Shown in pieces: positions 49,003 through 60,823 of a stretch of 64,000 nt of DNA. The first letter of the stretch is position 1, and each line of letters starts with the position of its first letter. The notes under the pieces were generated by a model. It was not told where the DNA came from, made no database searches, and saw nothing but the letters and a program-made list of their open reading frames with translations. Location: NCBI RefSeq assembly GCF_023278565.1, contig NC_064673.1:248001-312000 (forward strand), written 5' to 3'. A program made the position numbers and the translations under genes. Source of the stretch: Colletotrichum lupini. Lineage: Eukaryota; Ascomycota; Sordariomycetes; Glomerellales; Glomerellaceae.

Positions 49003-49305
49003 ATGGCTTCACGATACCCAATGCCCAACATCTACACCAAACCCACCAAACAAAAGACTGACTCCTCGTCTTCTTCACTGTCCACCGCCGTCAAGTCCAT
49101 CTTCTCGGCTTCTACATCGTACCCCTCCACCCCATACTCTACGTCAAAGTACCCTCTCCCGACAGCGTATACGCCGAGAGATGGGACGGACAACAAGGTA
49201 ACTGTTGGGGAGCAGCGGATGGGCATGACTTCAAGGGTTTCTGTCGAGTCGAGGGATACTGTTGATGAGATCAAGGAGGAGCAACTGCGTGGACTGGGGC
49301 GGTAG
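49003..49305 (+). CDS. Small hypothetical protein, 100 residues
   Basis: A single-exon frame of 100 residues that I do not recognise. The ATG lies in a favourable context (CGCAATGGC) downstream of a clear TATA box. The middle is Ser/Thr/Tyr/Pro-rich with short KYPLPTAY-like repeats; the C-terminal third is charged and probably helical (SRDTVDEIKEEQLRGLGR). No signal peptide or membrane segment is visible. The promoter and C-ending codon bias favour a real gene, possibly stress- or stage-specific, but this rests on sequence appearance only. Confidence 0.55.
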   Translation: MASRYPMPNIYTKPTKQKTDSSSSSLSTAVKSIFSASTSYPSTPYSTSKYPLPTAYTPRDGTDNKVTVGEQRMGMTSRVSVESRDTVDEIKEEQLRGLGR

Positions 49306-49956
49306 ACGGGTGGGGTAGTTGGCGACGAGGGTGGCTGATGATTTTTGTGTTCTTGAGAAAGTGTCTTACGTTGAGCCGTCGAAGGAGGCAGAAAGTCTGT
49401 TTATTTGATGTTATCGTTTGTGCCGAGTTGATTAAGTTGAACTGGACCCTGTGGATGCTCGTATCAAGCCTAGACATGCCCATGAGATGTGTCACGTCGT
49501 GAGGCTCGATATCAGCCACAGGCCGATGAGCGGTGCGACGAGCCTTACTGTGCTATCATTTTTAAACGATGATGTTGCATCCGAACTTCAATGACCCTAC
49601 ACATCCAGCTGCCTGATGAATGCCTCGTCATCAGCGCGCTCATTGGAGAATGGGACATCTAAATGTTCGCGTCAAGATGTGTTCCGCTTACTTGATCCTG
49701 ATCGAAACATTTCGATCTTGTCCGGAGACTCGGGCAATGATCCCTGATCCCGTCCAAACCCGTTGTTCGATGCTTAATGTTTAAGACGCAAACCATCTGG
49801 ATTCTCCATCGTGTACGGGCCGTCAACGTATTGCGGATGGTGAAAGCTTGCCAGAGTACGCACCACATGATCTACATGGATGGAATCGCTGAGAATTCAG
49901 TGTTCATCATATCTCATTACGAAAACGTCGCTCATACTTCTAGCCAACCCTCTAGC
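49306..49956. other. Convergent spacer
   Basis: A 651-nt spacer between the small hypothetical gene and the dehydrogenase gene. It is probably 3' UTRs. Nothing else is seen. Confidence 0.5.
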
Positions 49957-51441
49957 CTAATACGTCGTCAACTCGGGAGATCCCTCCGCCCTAGGGAACG
50001 AGAACTTTGTCTCGACAAAAATCTTCTGGATCCCATCCTCATGCTTGTCAAACTTGTAGTACACCTTGTCCAAGTCATCAAGACGGATGCGGTGCGAGAG
50101 CATCTGGTACACATCAATCTTGCCCTCCTGGATCTTCTTCAACAGATCCTCCCAGTACAAATGAACAGGCGCCTGCCCATTACCGATGAGCCGCACCCCG
50201 CGCTCCATCAGCGACCCGATGTTGAAGTGGTTCGTGTACCCGACATACACGCCCGTGATGCCCGCCCTGCCAAAGTTGCGCACGCCCTCAATCATCTCGT
50301 TGACAATCTCGCTCGTGTCCGTCTCCGCGCCGAGCGCGATCTCCACCGTGTGCAGCCAGCCCTTGGGGTACTCTCCCGCCGCGCACTCGAGCGCGGCATC
50401 CGGCCCACGACCACCGCAGAGTTCCTTCAGCCGCGAGACGACCGTCTCCTTATTCGTGACGCCGTGCGAGAGCGTCGTGTAGTCGACGAGCGCGAGCTTG
50501 TCCGCGTGCGCGGCGGGCCACTTGGACTTGATGTAGGAGAGCCGCGGCTCAGTGTCGACGAAGATGACCTTGGAGGCGCCCTCGTCGAGGGCGAAGGCGC
50601 CTGCCATTTGGCCGATGGGACCCGCGCCCCAGATGGCGACTTGGTCGTTGGGGTAGACGGCTGTGTCTTTGACGCAGTTGTAGGACGTGGCGAGGACGTC
50701 GGAGAGGTAGAGGGCCTTTTCGTCGGGGACGTTGTCTGGGATGGCGAGGAGGTTGACGTCGCCGAGGGGCACGCGGACGTACTCTGCCTGGCCGCCGGCG
50801 AAGCCGCCCGTGAAGTGGGAGTAGCCGAACATGCCGGCCGTTTGGGAGCCGTACATGGACTTCTCCATGGTGTTGGAGTTTGTCCGCTCGCACTGGGAGG
50901 AGAGTTTTTGCTTGCAGTAGAAGCACTGGACTTTTGTCAGCTTCTTACTACACTCATTAGTGTCTACGAAGAAGACAAGAAACTTACACTTCCGCACGCG
51001 ATTTGGAATGAGGCGACGTAGCGCTTGCCGACCTGTGCTTTGGTGACGGCGGATCCGACTTGGTCGACGACACCGCAGAACTCATGGCCGAGGATGTCGC
51101 CCTTGTTCATCTGGACGACGGAGCCGTGGAGGAGATGGAGGTCGCTGCCGCAGAGCGTGCTGCCGGTGACCTTGAGGATGACATCGGTGGCCTCGAGAAT
51201 CTTTGGCTTTGGAACGGTGACTGGGCGGCGAGGTTAGGATGTACGATTACAAGGGGGGGCAAACACTGGCTGTTCACCACTCACCAACTTCGACCTTGTT
51301 CTTGCCTTGCCATACGAGTGCCTTCATGAGCTCGCCGTCGTCACCTTTGTTTCCGCTGTATTCGGTTACATCCTGGGCGGTGATGGCGTCGTCTTGGTGG
51401 CCAATGGCCTTTTCGGCTGCGTATGCTGCTTGTGAAGCCAT
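49957..51441 (-). CDS. Zinc-dependent alcohol/formaldehyde-type dehydrogenase
   Basis: Three exons (51441-51285, 51220-50988, 50925-49957) give 452 residues of the medium-chain dehydrogenase family. Catalytic zinc residues are Cys76 in LCGSDLH, His98 and Glu99 in GHEFCG. Structural zinc cysteines are 128, 131, 134 and 142, spanning the second intron. The Rossmann motif is GAGPIGQMAG, followed by an acidic residue in FVDTEPR that suggests NAD preference. The overall shape, with an insertion around YVRVPLGDVNLLAIPDN, resembles fungal glutathione-independent formaldehyde dehydrogenase-like proteins. Substrate is not certain. It is about 50 residues longer at the N-terminus than many relatives. 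A TATA-like CTATAAGG lies about 110 nt upstream of the ATG. The gene is divergent from the KDEL-protein gene. Confidence 0.9.
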
Positions 51442-53122
51442 TTTTGTGCGTGATTACTGATATGAATTCTTGGGTTTGGAAAGAAGGCCAAGAAGAGTCT
51501 ACGAGATTTGTTAACAATCACTTGTCAAGTCATTGGAATCATTGATCCTTATAGGAAATCACGAAGACAAGACAACTATCACATAACTAAGCAGCCAATA
51601 GCTCATCCGGGCCCAGACGCCTCAAACGAACCAGCCGGATGAGCGCGATGCGACACTGGGCGGGCAAAAGACTGAAGCTCATGACGGCGCGCGCCGTCAT
51701 TTTCGACGGAGACGCGACGTCATGGATCCCAGCGCCTCCAGAGAGGCACGGCATGGAGCAGCGGAGCTTTACTTCCTAGAGCCAATGAGAGAGGCGTTTC
51801 GGCTCGGAGCGGATGTGCATGCACACATGGTGCGCCTTTCTGGACCGTTGGAGTGGGTTCATATGAAGATGAAATAAGAAGCAGGCAAGGGTGACACGAG
51901 GCTGAAAAAAGACATGCTTATCCGAAAGAGGATGGCCGTGGAGGGTTGAAAATGGGACGGCATTTGCAAGATTTGCGATTACTCGGGGAAAATTCGATGT
52001 TGCCCCCCTCGTTCCACCCCTGCTCACGACTGGAGACTTGCCGTGTTCCATGGTTCGTCAGCTTCGCGTCCGGACTTATGAAAAATGAGAGTGGGAAGTT
52101 TGGTACGGGAGGTCGGTTAGGAGAATGGACGACGTCAGGTGAGGTTGTGAGAGTGCTTGTCAGGCTTGAGTAAGCTCGGCAGTGAGTCGAAAGAAAGTCT
52201 GGGTTCCTGTTTGGGTGGATATAGGCGGGGTCGAGTTTTGGCGTGATGATAGTCTTTCAAGTCAGTGCCAAGCTCATCTCGTTTGAAGAGCCTTTCGTGT
52301 GTTCATCGCATGTGGGAGGACGCTTCGGATGAGATGAACTTCACTTTGCATAGGATGAAGAGAATGGGAATAAGAGTGTCTTTATCTCGAACTCAAGGTC
52401 ATCAAGGTTGTCTCTTGCAGTAACTCAAGAATGAGAGGAAACACCAGTCTTGGCTCTTGGGCCTAACGTAGCGCGTATGAGAGGATCTATAGAACTGAGG
52501 TGGGGTGAACGTTGAACTAAGACAGACGTCACCACTCGGAGATCGGCTAGCTCATCTCATCGTGATGTGACGAGAACACCCAGATGGTGCCAGTTGGAGA
52601 CAAGATTACAAGGCCACAATGAGACATGGATCATTGATCCCTTAGGTAAGATGAGTTGACACGTGAGTCGACCAGCACAAATAAAGACACAACGGCGGCA
52701 CAAGGATCGAGGTCCGCAACCCGCTCCCGTCGAGCCGGGAATGAGGGGAAAGTGGAGTCGAATTGGGGCCTTGAACTCACGTAACTTGGGGTAAAGGTGC
52801 GGATGGAGGAGTAGACGGAGGAACTCGTTGCTCGGCCGCATTGAATCCCACATTGGCATCAGGAACCCGCGACTCAATATGGCAATCCGGAGCATGCTGC
52901 GTCCGCAAAGGACAACAATGTCGTTGGAGTTGCCAATCTGGCCACAAGCAATCTGTTTATATGAGGAGGGCCGGGCAAAGTCAATTGGGAGATGAGTGAA
53001 GGAAAGCCATTCTGTATTTCGTTCATGTTCCTGTGTTAGTCTCTCATCGCATTCTCAACCGCTTGTCACGATACATTCTCGCGAGAAAGCAAATCATCGA
53101 AGTTAGTAACACAATCACCACA
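51442..53122. other. Divergent promoter region
   Basis: A 1.7-kb spacer between the dehydrogenase and the KDEL-protein genes. No gene is supported. TTTATATGA at about 52957 is a possible TATA element for the KDEL gene. Confidence 0.5.
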
Positions 53123-54041
53123 ATGAAGTCCACATCCCTCCCTCTCGCAACCACCCTCCTCGCGACGGCCGCCTCGGCCTTCCAAATCGGCAAACCGCCC
53201 ATGCCCCAAGCAAAAACCACGATGGCAGACAACTTCCCCTGGCGCTACCCCTTCACCTCGGCAACAACAGACGCCTACACCCCAACCTGCTCCTCGTCAA
53301 AGACCTTTGCCGCCACACAGTACACCCTCCACGACCTCTTTGACAAGCCGCCGACGGGCCTCTTCCCCTGGGGCGACGGTCTCAAGACTTTCTTTTCGGG
53401 CCGCGAGTACCCCGGCGGCTGGGCCGGCCTCGACCGCCACATGTACGACCGCAACGTGCTCATGATGGAGTACGCCGATGTTCCGTTGCGCGTGCGCGAG
53501 TGGATTGAGGAGGAGGAGCGGGCTGACGGCGCCGGCAAGGGTTTGTTTGCTGTGTTTGAGAAGCCTGCTGGGGAAGAGGATAAGATTACGGAGCGGGTAG
53601 TTGTTCCTGGCGAGGCTGAGGAGGTTGATCGTGGGCTTGATGAGGGGAGGGTTGCTATTTTTGCGCCGGGGGCGTTGTATCCTGTTCTTCCTCTGTTTGT
53701 CGCCGACGGTAGTGACTGTGAAGGTGAGTTTCACATTCATTTTCCTTTCCTTTCCAATTCTTCGAATGCATTTGTAAGAGCAGCTGGCTAACATCATCGC
53801 AGCGACGCTCGCCGACTTGAGCAGTTACCAGGCCGTGCCCAAGGATGCCGCCGTCGTGGCGTGGCCCGTCAGCCATACCCGTCCCGACACCGCCAATGGC
53901 AAGAGGGACATCGAGTTCACCGTCAAGGCTCAGGTTCTCAAGGTGAAAGGGGTTGCGTCAGAGGCCGAGGCTGATGCTGAGGAGTCCAAGGTATCTGACG
54001 AGAAGACGAAGTCGTCTGATGCGGCCAAGGATGAGTTGTAA
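53123..54041 (+). CDS. Secretory-pathway protein with C-terminal KDEL, unknown function
   Basis: Two exons (53123-53723, 53803-54041) give 279 residues. A signal peptide covers about residues 1-19, with a hydrophobic core ending LLATAASA. The protein ends in AAKDEL, a classical ER-retrieval signal read by the Erd2 receptor, so it is predicted to be a soluble ER-lumen resident. The body contains an aromatic- and glycine-rich region (about 75-110: PTGLFPWGDGLKTFF, EYPGGWAGLDRHMYD), a charged helix, and only two cysteines in the mature part, which could form one disulfide. The C-terminal 30 residues are acidic and Ser/Lys-rich, a likely flexible spacer before KDEL. I do not recognise a known domain such as thioredoxin, J or lectin. 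The intron has clean GTGAGT and CGCAG ends. Confidence 0.82.
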
Positions 54042-55204
54042 GAAGGATGTTCTAGGGCGCAAGCGAAGCTAAGAATGCATGTATGAGTAGATTCTTACCC
54101 TAGTGTTTCATTGATTAGTATTTCCTGATTACGTCTTGCTTTTGAGTTTGATCAAGTACTGATTTCGAGACTGCCATTGTTCGTGCAGACATGTCCTAGC
54201 GGCTGTGCATTGCCTAGTGTGTTGTGATTGTCAATCAACAACAAGAGACTCACGACTTTACGTTAAGCTTGATCCTTAGAGCTGACAAGCTCCACAATCC
54301 TGGCGAAGCTGGTCCGTGTGCGACGGTCTCCGTCAGCGATCTGCGCTGAGATGGGGACGGGAGGGCATTATTAATCCAGATCCTTGGCGTTTTCTCCGTG
54401 GAACTCCACGGAGCGCCGTGGCCGCCACGGTGGCTGGAGAGCTCCACGGAGTTCCACGGATCTCACACCGATACTGACCGATACTCACCGAGAGTTGGGC
54501 CACTTACACGCCTGACTGTGGTATCGTTCCGGTCTCGCGATGCAACCGCGCGGCAATGAGTAATGCTGTACCCAGCTGAGTTCTGAAATCAGAGCATTTT
54601 CAATTTCCGATTTATTGATTGCTATGCAGAGTCGAGTTAGCCATGAACGTGAGCACTTGGAGGTAGAAGCGTAAGTGTGAATCCAGAACGTTTGTATAGA
54701 GCGATGTTATTGAAGTCCGAAGGAGACAAGAGACTCATTTTTATAGTAACGAAAATGAAGAATACAAGGAGTCAATCCATTCAAACTTGTAGAAAACACC
54801 TGGAAGTGAGGTTGCATATCAATCCACGTGGTTGAAGTCTCCCGGCGTCTACTACAAGATATGCCGGGGAACCCGGTGCCCCACGGACGTCTCCTCCGTG
54901 GAGGGCCCCGTACGCTAGCTTTCCGGGTAAACCACCGCCACGGCTGCAGCCGTGATACTACCACATTGCGCCATCGACTCTGCACTCGACTCCGCGGGCA
55001 TCATTTCGGGACCATAGCGCCGTCCGGGCTCCATCCCGTGGCAACTCAAGATGTCTTTATAAGTGAGCTCCCTAGACGCCTTCGATTTTCAAACAGTATC
55101 ATCATCAGCATCATCTCCTCGATCATCATAGCATTTCTACAGTTTTTTCCTACTATTAACCAAGCATTTATCAACCTCCAGTCAGTTCTACCACCACCAC
55201 AAAC
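54042..55204. other. Intergenic region with inverted repeats upstream of flavin oxidoreductase
   Basis: This 1.2-kb spacer has no supported gene but carries a perfect 20-bp inverted repeat (listed separately). Further CCACGG/CCGTGG pairs lie at 54883-54903 and 54942-54956. CACCGA words lie at 54466-54492. TTATAA at 55057-55062 is a possible TATA element about 145 nt before the next ATG. Confidence 0.6.
54395..54460. repeat. Perfect 20-bp inverted repeat with CCGTGG/CCACGG half-sites
   Basis: The left arm 54395-54414 is the exact reverse complement of the right arm 54441-54460. The spacer is 26 nt and itself contains CCGTGGCCGCCACGG, a further palindrome. Each arm is also nearly self-complementary. 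It can fold into a strong cruciform or hairpin, or act as paired binding sites for a CGG-binding zinc-cluster factor. Confidence 0.85.
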
Positions 55205-56705
55205 ATGCCCGCCCGCTACGAAAGTTCCCCCGCCAGCCCGGAACCCCTGGCCCGGTCTCTGACCTTTCCCTTCTCCGGCAAGACGGCCAAGAACCGCCTC
55301 CTCAAGAGCGCCATGGCCGAGTCCCTCGCGACCTGGAGCGCCACAGAGCCTTCGAAGAGAGGTATCCCCACGCCCGAGCTCGTCGAAGTCTACCGCCGGT
55401 ATGTCCTCTCCTCTTCTTGCTTTCACAGCTGAAACACCTTGATGCTAACCCAACACTCCCAGATGGGGCCAAGGACCAGACAACTTTGGCATCATCTCCA
55501 CAGGCAACATCACAATCGAGTTCGAGGACGTGAGCACCCTGGGCGACATGATCATCACCCCCGAATGCGCCCCCGAAGAAGGCGACGCCCGCTTCGAGGG
55601 CTTCAAGGCCATCGCCGCCGCAGGCAAGGCCGACGGCAGCCTCATGGTCGGACAGGTCAACCACCCCGGCCGCCAGGTGCAGAAGAAGATCCAACCGAAC
55701 CCCGTCTCCGCGTCCGCAGTCCACTTGGGTAAGTGGTCTCTCCCCCCTTCATTCAATCATTCACTCTTGAAACTTACAGCAAGAACAGGACCGAAGATGG
55801 GCATGGAATTCGCAACGCCCCGCGAAGCCACCAAACAAGACATTGCCCGCTTCATCGAAGGCTTCGCCCACGCGGCAGCCTACCTCGAGAAAGCAGGCTT
55901 CGACGGTATCCAGCTGCACGCCGCGCACGGGTACCTCCTCGCGCAGTTCCTCTCGCGCACGACGAACCGCCGCACCGACGAGTACGGCCCGCAGACGCTC
56001 GAGAGCCGCACCCGGTTGATTGCCGAGATTGGTAAGGCCGTGAGACAGCGGACGTCGCCGGGGTTCATCTTGGCTGCCAAGATTAACAGCGTCGAGTTCC
56101 AGGAGGGCGGGGTAACGACTGACGAGGCGAGGGAGATGAGTGCCCTGCTCTCCGGGCTCGGATTCGACTTTTTGGAGATTTCCGGGGGGACGTACGAGGC
56201 TATTGGGATGAGCTGGGAGAAGGAGAGTACGCGCAAGCGGGAGGGCTTCTTCTTAGAGTTTGCGGATACGGTTGTCAAGGGACTCGGCGAGGATGCTGCG
56301 GCGCGCAAGACCAAGGCGTACATTGTCGGCGGGATGAGGACAGTCGGCGCGATGGTGGAGGCGCTCGAGGTTGTCGACGGGGTCGGGCTAGGGCGTCCCG
56401 GCGCGCAGGAGTTCCGGTTCGGGTCGGAGTTGATCTCGTGCAGGGTGCAGGGCGCCGTGCAGCCTGTTGAGATGGTTGAGAAGGATTTCGGGATGGGATT
56501 GACGATGGCGGCGGCGCAGATTCATCAGGTTGGGCGAGGCGAGGAGCCGTTCGACTCGAGCGATGAGGGCGCGGTGGGGAGGTTTGCGCAGGATATGCAG
56601 GCTTGGTATGGGGATTTGATTGCCGATGGGGATAAACTGGAGCATTATGGCGCTGTCAAGTATTCTGGCGAGACTCTGCCTTATAGGGAGACCTCCAAGG
56701 CGTAG
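55205..56705 (+). CDS. NADH:flavin oxidoreductase, old yellow enzyme family
   Basis: Three exons (55205-55398, 55463-55728, 55789-56705) give 458 residues. The protein is an FMN-binding TIM barrel that reduces activated double bonds with NAD(P)H. Visible features are RLLKSAMAESLAT at strand 1, the ISTGNITIE stretch, MVGQVNHPGRQ, the active-site block GFDGIQLHAAHGYLLAQFLS, and NRRTDEYGPQTLESRTRL. The C-terminal strands VGGMRT and GLGRPGAQ bind the flavin phosphate. It is closer to the bacterial-type NADH oxidase-like class than to yeast OYE1, judged by the HAAHGYL and NRRTDEYG wording. No transit or signal sequence is seen. It lies between an inverted-repeat promoter and a Zn2Cys6 regulator gene in the same direction, so a regulator-target pair is plausible. 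Confidence 0.93.
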
Positions 56706-57390
56706 TTTTGGTTGCTGGTTGCTTGACTGAAGACAGTGGTCGTGCATTGCCGTGGTGTTGCTAGATTTAGACTTGCTTTTAGATTGGATATTATAGTTTT
56801 ATTTGCGTTCGTGATGATTGTTTTAGCTGTTAGAATGCTAGAGTTATATACGAAATGGTCTTGGTTGAAACTTGTGATCTGATCTCCTTGTTCACCAAGT
56901 GTCGTGTAAGTGATCTGGTGCGGTCACCTCGGTGAGACTCGGTGAGCGCCTTCGGTACGTACTGAGAGACGGTGAGCTCAACTTTGACGATCCCACCGCA
57001 ATAATCAAACGCTGAGAAAGCACGTTTGCAGTAAGAGACAACAAGAACCAAAAATCCAAAACTAATCGACACTGACTTCAAGTCCGAGAAGGATTCGAGC
57101 ACCCAATGAAACGACCAAGAGAATGCGAGCTGATTGTGGCTTGACGGGACGACTAGGCGCATCCGTCAGCTCTGGATTTGTAATCTTGGCCCAGCGACTT
57201 AATCCTTGCGCTACTGCTGCGCACCACCAAAACAGACGCAGACCCCTGCCTCGCTCTCTTAATTGGGACTTTGGACTACGACTCAGAGTCTCGAATGGTT
57301 GAAATATCCAACTCATCCACCTCGATTGTCTGGAATTCCAACTTGGTTGACCCAAGACGGTAACACGGTACACTCACAGACGACTTCACT
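56706..57390. other. Intergenic region
   Basis: A 685-nt spacer between the flavin oxidoreductase and zinc-cluster genes. CGGTGAG words recur at 56929-56975. A tRNA-like stretch on the minus strand (57060-57240) was considered and rejected. Confidence 0.45.
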
Positions 57391-59526
57391 ATGGAGACTT
57401 CATCACAACGCCGCAAGGGTAACAAATACCACGATTCCCAATAAACCATGACTAACACGCTTACAGCCTGCGACTTGTGCTTCCTCAAAAAGATCAAGTG
57501 CGACATGCTCAAGCCGGCCTGCTCAAACTGTCTGCTGTATAAGTCTGAGTGCCGCACCACCACAGTCCGCCGGAGAGTAGTACCGACGAAAGAGCGCCAG
57601 CAACGGCCAAAAGAAACCACCGCGGGAGAGTACGTTGGTTCGTAATGATCAAATCACAGGACTTTAACTGACGATCCTCTTCACAGCCCAAAAAGAGTGG
57701 TAGAGTTGGAGAGCCGGTTGGCAAAGATAGAAGAACAGCTGCAGCGCGCACTGGATGCGAACATTCGCCTTTCCAGCCAAGTCCCGTCCTCAGCATCAGC
57801 ACCAGCACCCGCGCCAGTCCAGTCCGCACCGCTTACAGACACCATCGAGTTGCCCCTGGACAGTGCCGGCGACTCAACCGACAGCACCGAGTTCATCAAT
57901 GCCTTTTCATGCAGCGAAAGTCCGAGCGAGTGGGTGGTGGAGCCGGAGAAGCCAAAGTTGCCGCCGCTGGAGGAAGTCACGCCCGTTATCGACGAGTTCT
58001 TCAACCGCTACAACTCCATCATGCCGCTCTTTGACCAGCCGACCTTTATGCGCATGCTCTCTGACTGGTATTCGCCGTCCTCGAATCACTCCTCCGCCGC
58101 CTGGGCAGCCATCAACATCGCCCTGGCGTTGGGGTATCGGTGCACGTTGAAGGAGTCGGGCAACCTGGATGCCCTGGTGGACGATCAGAAGGTGCTGCAC
58201 CACATGCGCAACGTACAGTCTGTCGTGTCCGACTTGGTGACGCGAGAAGAGGACCTGCTAGGGATCCAAGTCCTCGTGGGCATGGTCGTTCTCTTCCAGG
58301 GCACGAAAGATCCCAAGCCTGCCTCGGTCCTCATCGGGACGGCTATCCGGCTGGCGCACCGGCTGCACCTCCACGACAAGGAGTCCCTCCAGTACTTTTC
58401 GCCCGCGGTCGCCCGGCAGAGGTCGCGGGTCTTTTGGCTCGCCTACTGCATGGACAAGGACATCAGCCTGCGGTCAAAGACGCCTTCGTTCCAGCTGGAC
58501 GCGGATATCGACCTGCCCCTGCCGGAGCTGGACCCGGACGACGGGGCGGGCGTCATGGCTGCGTCTAACGGCAGCAAGTTCAACTTCTTCCGGGCGAGGG
58601 TCGAGCTCAGCCACATCGCGGGGAAGGTATACGATCTGCTCTACAGCACGAGGTCGCGCAAGGTGGCAAAGTCGGAAGCGCAGCTGCGGGTGACGCGTCT
58701 GGAGGAGATGCTCGAGACGTGGCGCCGCAACGTGCCGGCCGAGTTCCAGCTCACGTCGCTGCTGGAGTACGCCGAGCCGCTTCCCACGGTGCACCTTTCG
58801 CTTCTCTACCACAACTATTTTGTCATCACCGTCATGGTCCACGGCATCTACTCGCACGACGCGGATTGGGTGCAGAGAATCAGCTCGTACGGCCGTGCGA
58901 CGATACAAGACCTGGATGGTATAGGACAAGGAAACAGCAGGCAGAACTCGCCGTTGCCGACGGGGTGGGCAAAGTGCGTGGAGCTCAGCCGGGACTGCAT
59001 GAATCTGTTTGTGGAATCGCCAAAGACGGACTGCAGCATCTGGTCCAATGCGTGCGCGCACTTTTCGGGGCTCATCATTATCCTATCCAACATGTTTGTT
59101 TTCCCAGAAAACCCCAACGTATCGGCGGACAAGGAGCTCGCGCAACACGCGATGCAGCTTTTTGATATGATGCTGCGTCTCTCTGCAAACGAAGACTTTC
59201 GCAGGCTGTACGAGGTAGTCAAGGAGCTGCACCGGCGGGCGATGGCAACGGTGGATAAGGTCTCACGGAAGAGAGAAGAGCAAGCGGCTGCGGCTGCGGT
59301 GGTGGAGGCAATGGACAATACGCTGCCGTTTGGGATGCAATTTGAGGAGGATGTGAGTTTCTTTGAGGGCGCAGGCATGATGGACTTCACAGGGGCTTTT
59401 GCTGGGGGTATCATGGAGGAGTCACCGGTGACTGCGGATTCCGAGGCAGGAGACACGTTAGAGGCCGGGGGTTTCCAAGGAGACTTGAGTCGTGCTGCCG
59501 CGACGGTTGGGCATAGTCATTACTAA
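57391..59526 (+). CDS. Zn2Cys6 fungal transcription factor
   Basis: Three exons (57391-57418, 57467-57629, 57687-59526) give 676 residues. The DNA-binding zinc cluster is near the start: Cys11, 14, 21, 28, 31 and 38 with spacing x2-x6-x6-x2-x6. A linker with KRVVELESRLAKIEEQL gives a short dimerising coiled coil from about residue 66. The middle part is the fungal-specific regulatory domain; FFNRYNSIMPLFDQPTF, TAIRLAHRLHLH and RSRVFWLAYCMDKDISLR are its usual landmarks. The C-terminal tail is acidic with many Glu, Gly and Phe. Such factors bind CGG triplets as dimers and often control adjacent metabolic genes. Exon 1 is 28 nt and was chosen because it joins in frame to the ACDLC cluster through GTAACA and TTACAG signals. 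Confidence 0.93.
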
Positions 59527-60823
59527 GCTGTGATGATACTATATTGGCGTTTGGGAGTCTACCATATCTAGACTATATCTAGTGGGTTGGTTTTGTTATA
59601 GCTGTCTTATGAGTACTGGATGAAGGGAACTTGAATACCAGTAGAGAAACTGAGATATCATGTTCACGATGATCTGCTTTCTTGACTTGGTGACGATCAA
59701 CCCGGTTGGAATCGTTGGTGTTGAGCTCCATTGAGGACAAGAGCTTGGGCAGTCGGTGTCTTCGGACGGTGGACCGAGTGGTGGGGTATTTGGGTGGGAT
59801 AATTGTGGGACCCGTGTGCTAGGTTTGGTGCTAATCCTGATCAAGACAGGTGTGATCCGAGCTCTGGCATTCCGTCCAGTGAGATGAGAGGAATTTGCAA
59901 GCTGGCAGGGATGACGGGATGAGGTGGGGCCGCAGTGGACAATGACGACCAGGAGTGAGCTCAAGCACCTGCCACAGCAGATGAATTGCACTGGAAGGAA
60001 GCATACTGCGTACGCAGTAGAGGGAAGGAATGGCACAAGCAACAGCATCGTCTTGGGGAAGGTGGTTGCCGCCGCTAATCCCGGGAGATCCTTCCCTGTG
60101 GAGGAACGAGCTCACTGTCATGGCGTCATCATTGAATCGTCCAATTTTGGGGAGGAAGTTGCGTCCATCTCTGCCTCGTACTTGCACTTGCACGTCTACC
60201 TAGGTACAGCGTAAGGTACCTCACATTCTCGCGTCTTTCTGACCATCCCGTGTTTATCTGCAGCCATTGAGAGCTTCCCTCAAAGCACAGCGCATGAATG
60301 ATGATGATGCTCTGAATCCTCACCACTCTCCATCGCCCGACGCTACAAACGCAAAAACACTGCCCGCCCTCTTGAACCCCTCCATAAACATAACCCCGGT
60401 CAAAGACGAGTCAATCTTGACCTGACGGAGTATTGTCGCCAATCTGAAGACGCGAATCCCTCGACTTTCCCCATCTCTCAGCAGACCGCCTACCATCACG
60501 TCTTGCCTCATCCCACCTTACCCCAGTTACAGCATACTTACCGCAACATCTCTGTCTACTTGTCACCCCCGGAAGCTTTTACCTTCCAGTCACCATCTGC
60601 CTAGCATTTCACTATTAGGATACTTAGCTCCCACACTACATCTGGGAATACCTAAGCAGTCTTGGCCCCGTGTGCTTTGTTATCTGACCCCCTCCCTCCG
60701 CCCCGGTGCTTTACATCAGCAGCTGTCAGTCCGAGTCGGAGTACCCCTCGACGGTGACCGTACCATCTTCCCCTCTCTTTCGCCTACCCATCTACTCCTT
60801 GGCCCCCTCCCCCTCCATCCTTC
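59527..60823. other. Intergenic region
   Basis: A 1.3-kb spacer without a supported gene. From about 60.3 kb the plus strand is C/T-rich, as expected for promoter and leader. TACCTAGGTAC and AGGTACCT palindromes occur at about 60199-60218. Confidence 0.5.

Noticed and set aside
49777..51021. Long plus-strand open frame of 414 codons
   Set aside because: It is the antisense shadow of the zinc dehydrogenase, whose zinc ligands and Rossmann motif on the minus strand are clear.
57060..57240. tRNA-like stretch on the minus strand with an A-box-like word and a CTCGAATCC word
   Set aside because: The two boxes are over 100 nt apart, the T-arm does not pair and no acceptor stem is visible. It could be a remnant, but I cannot support it.
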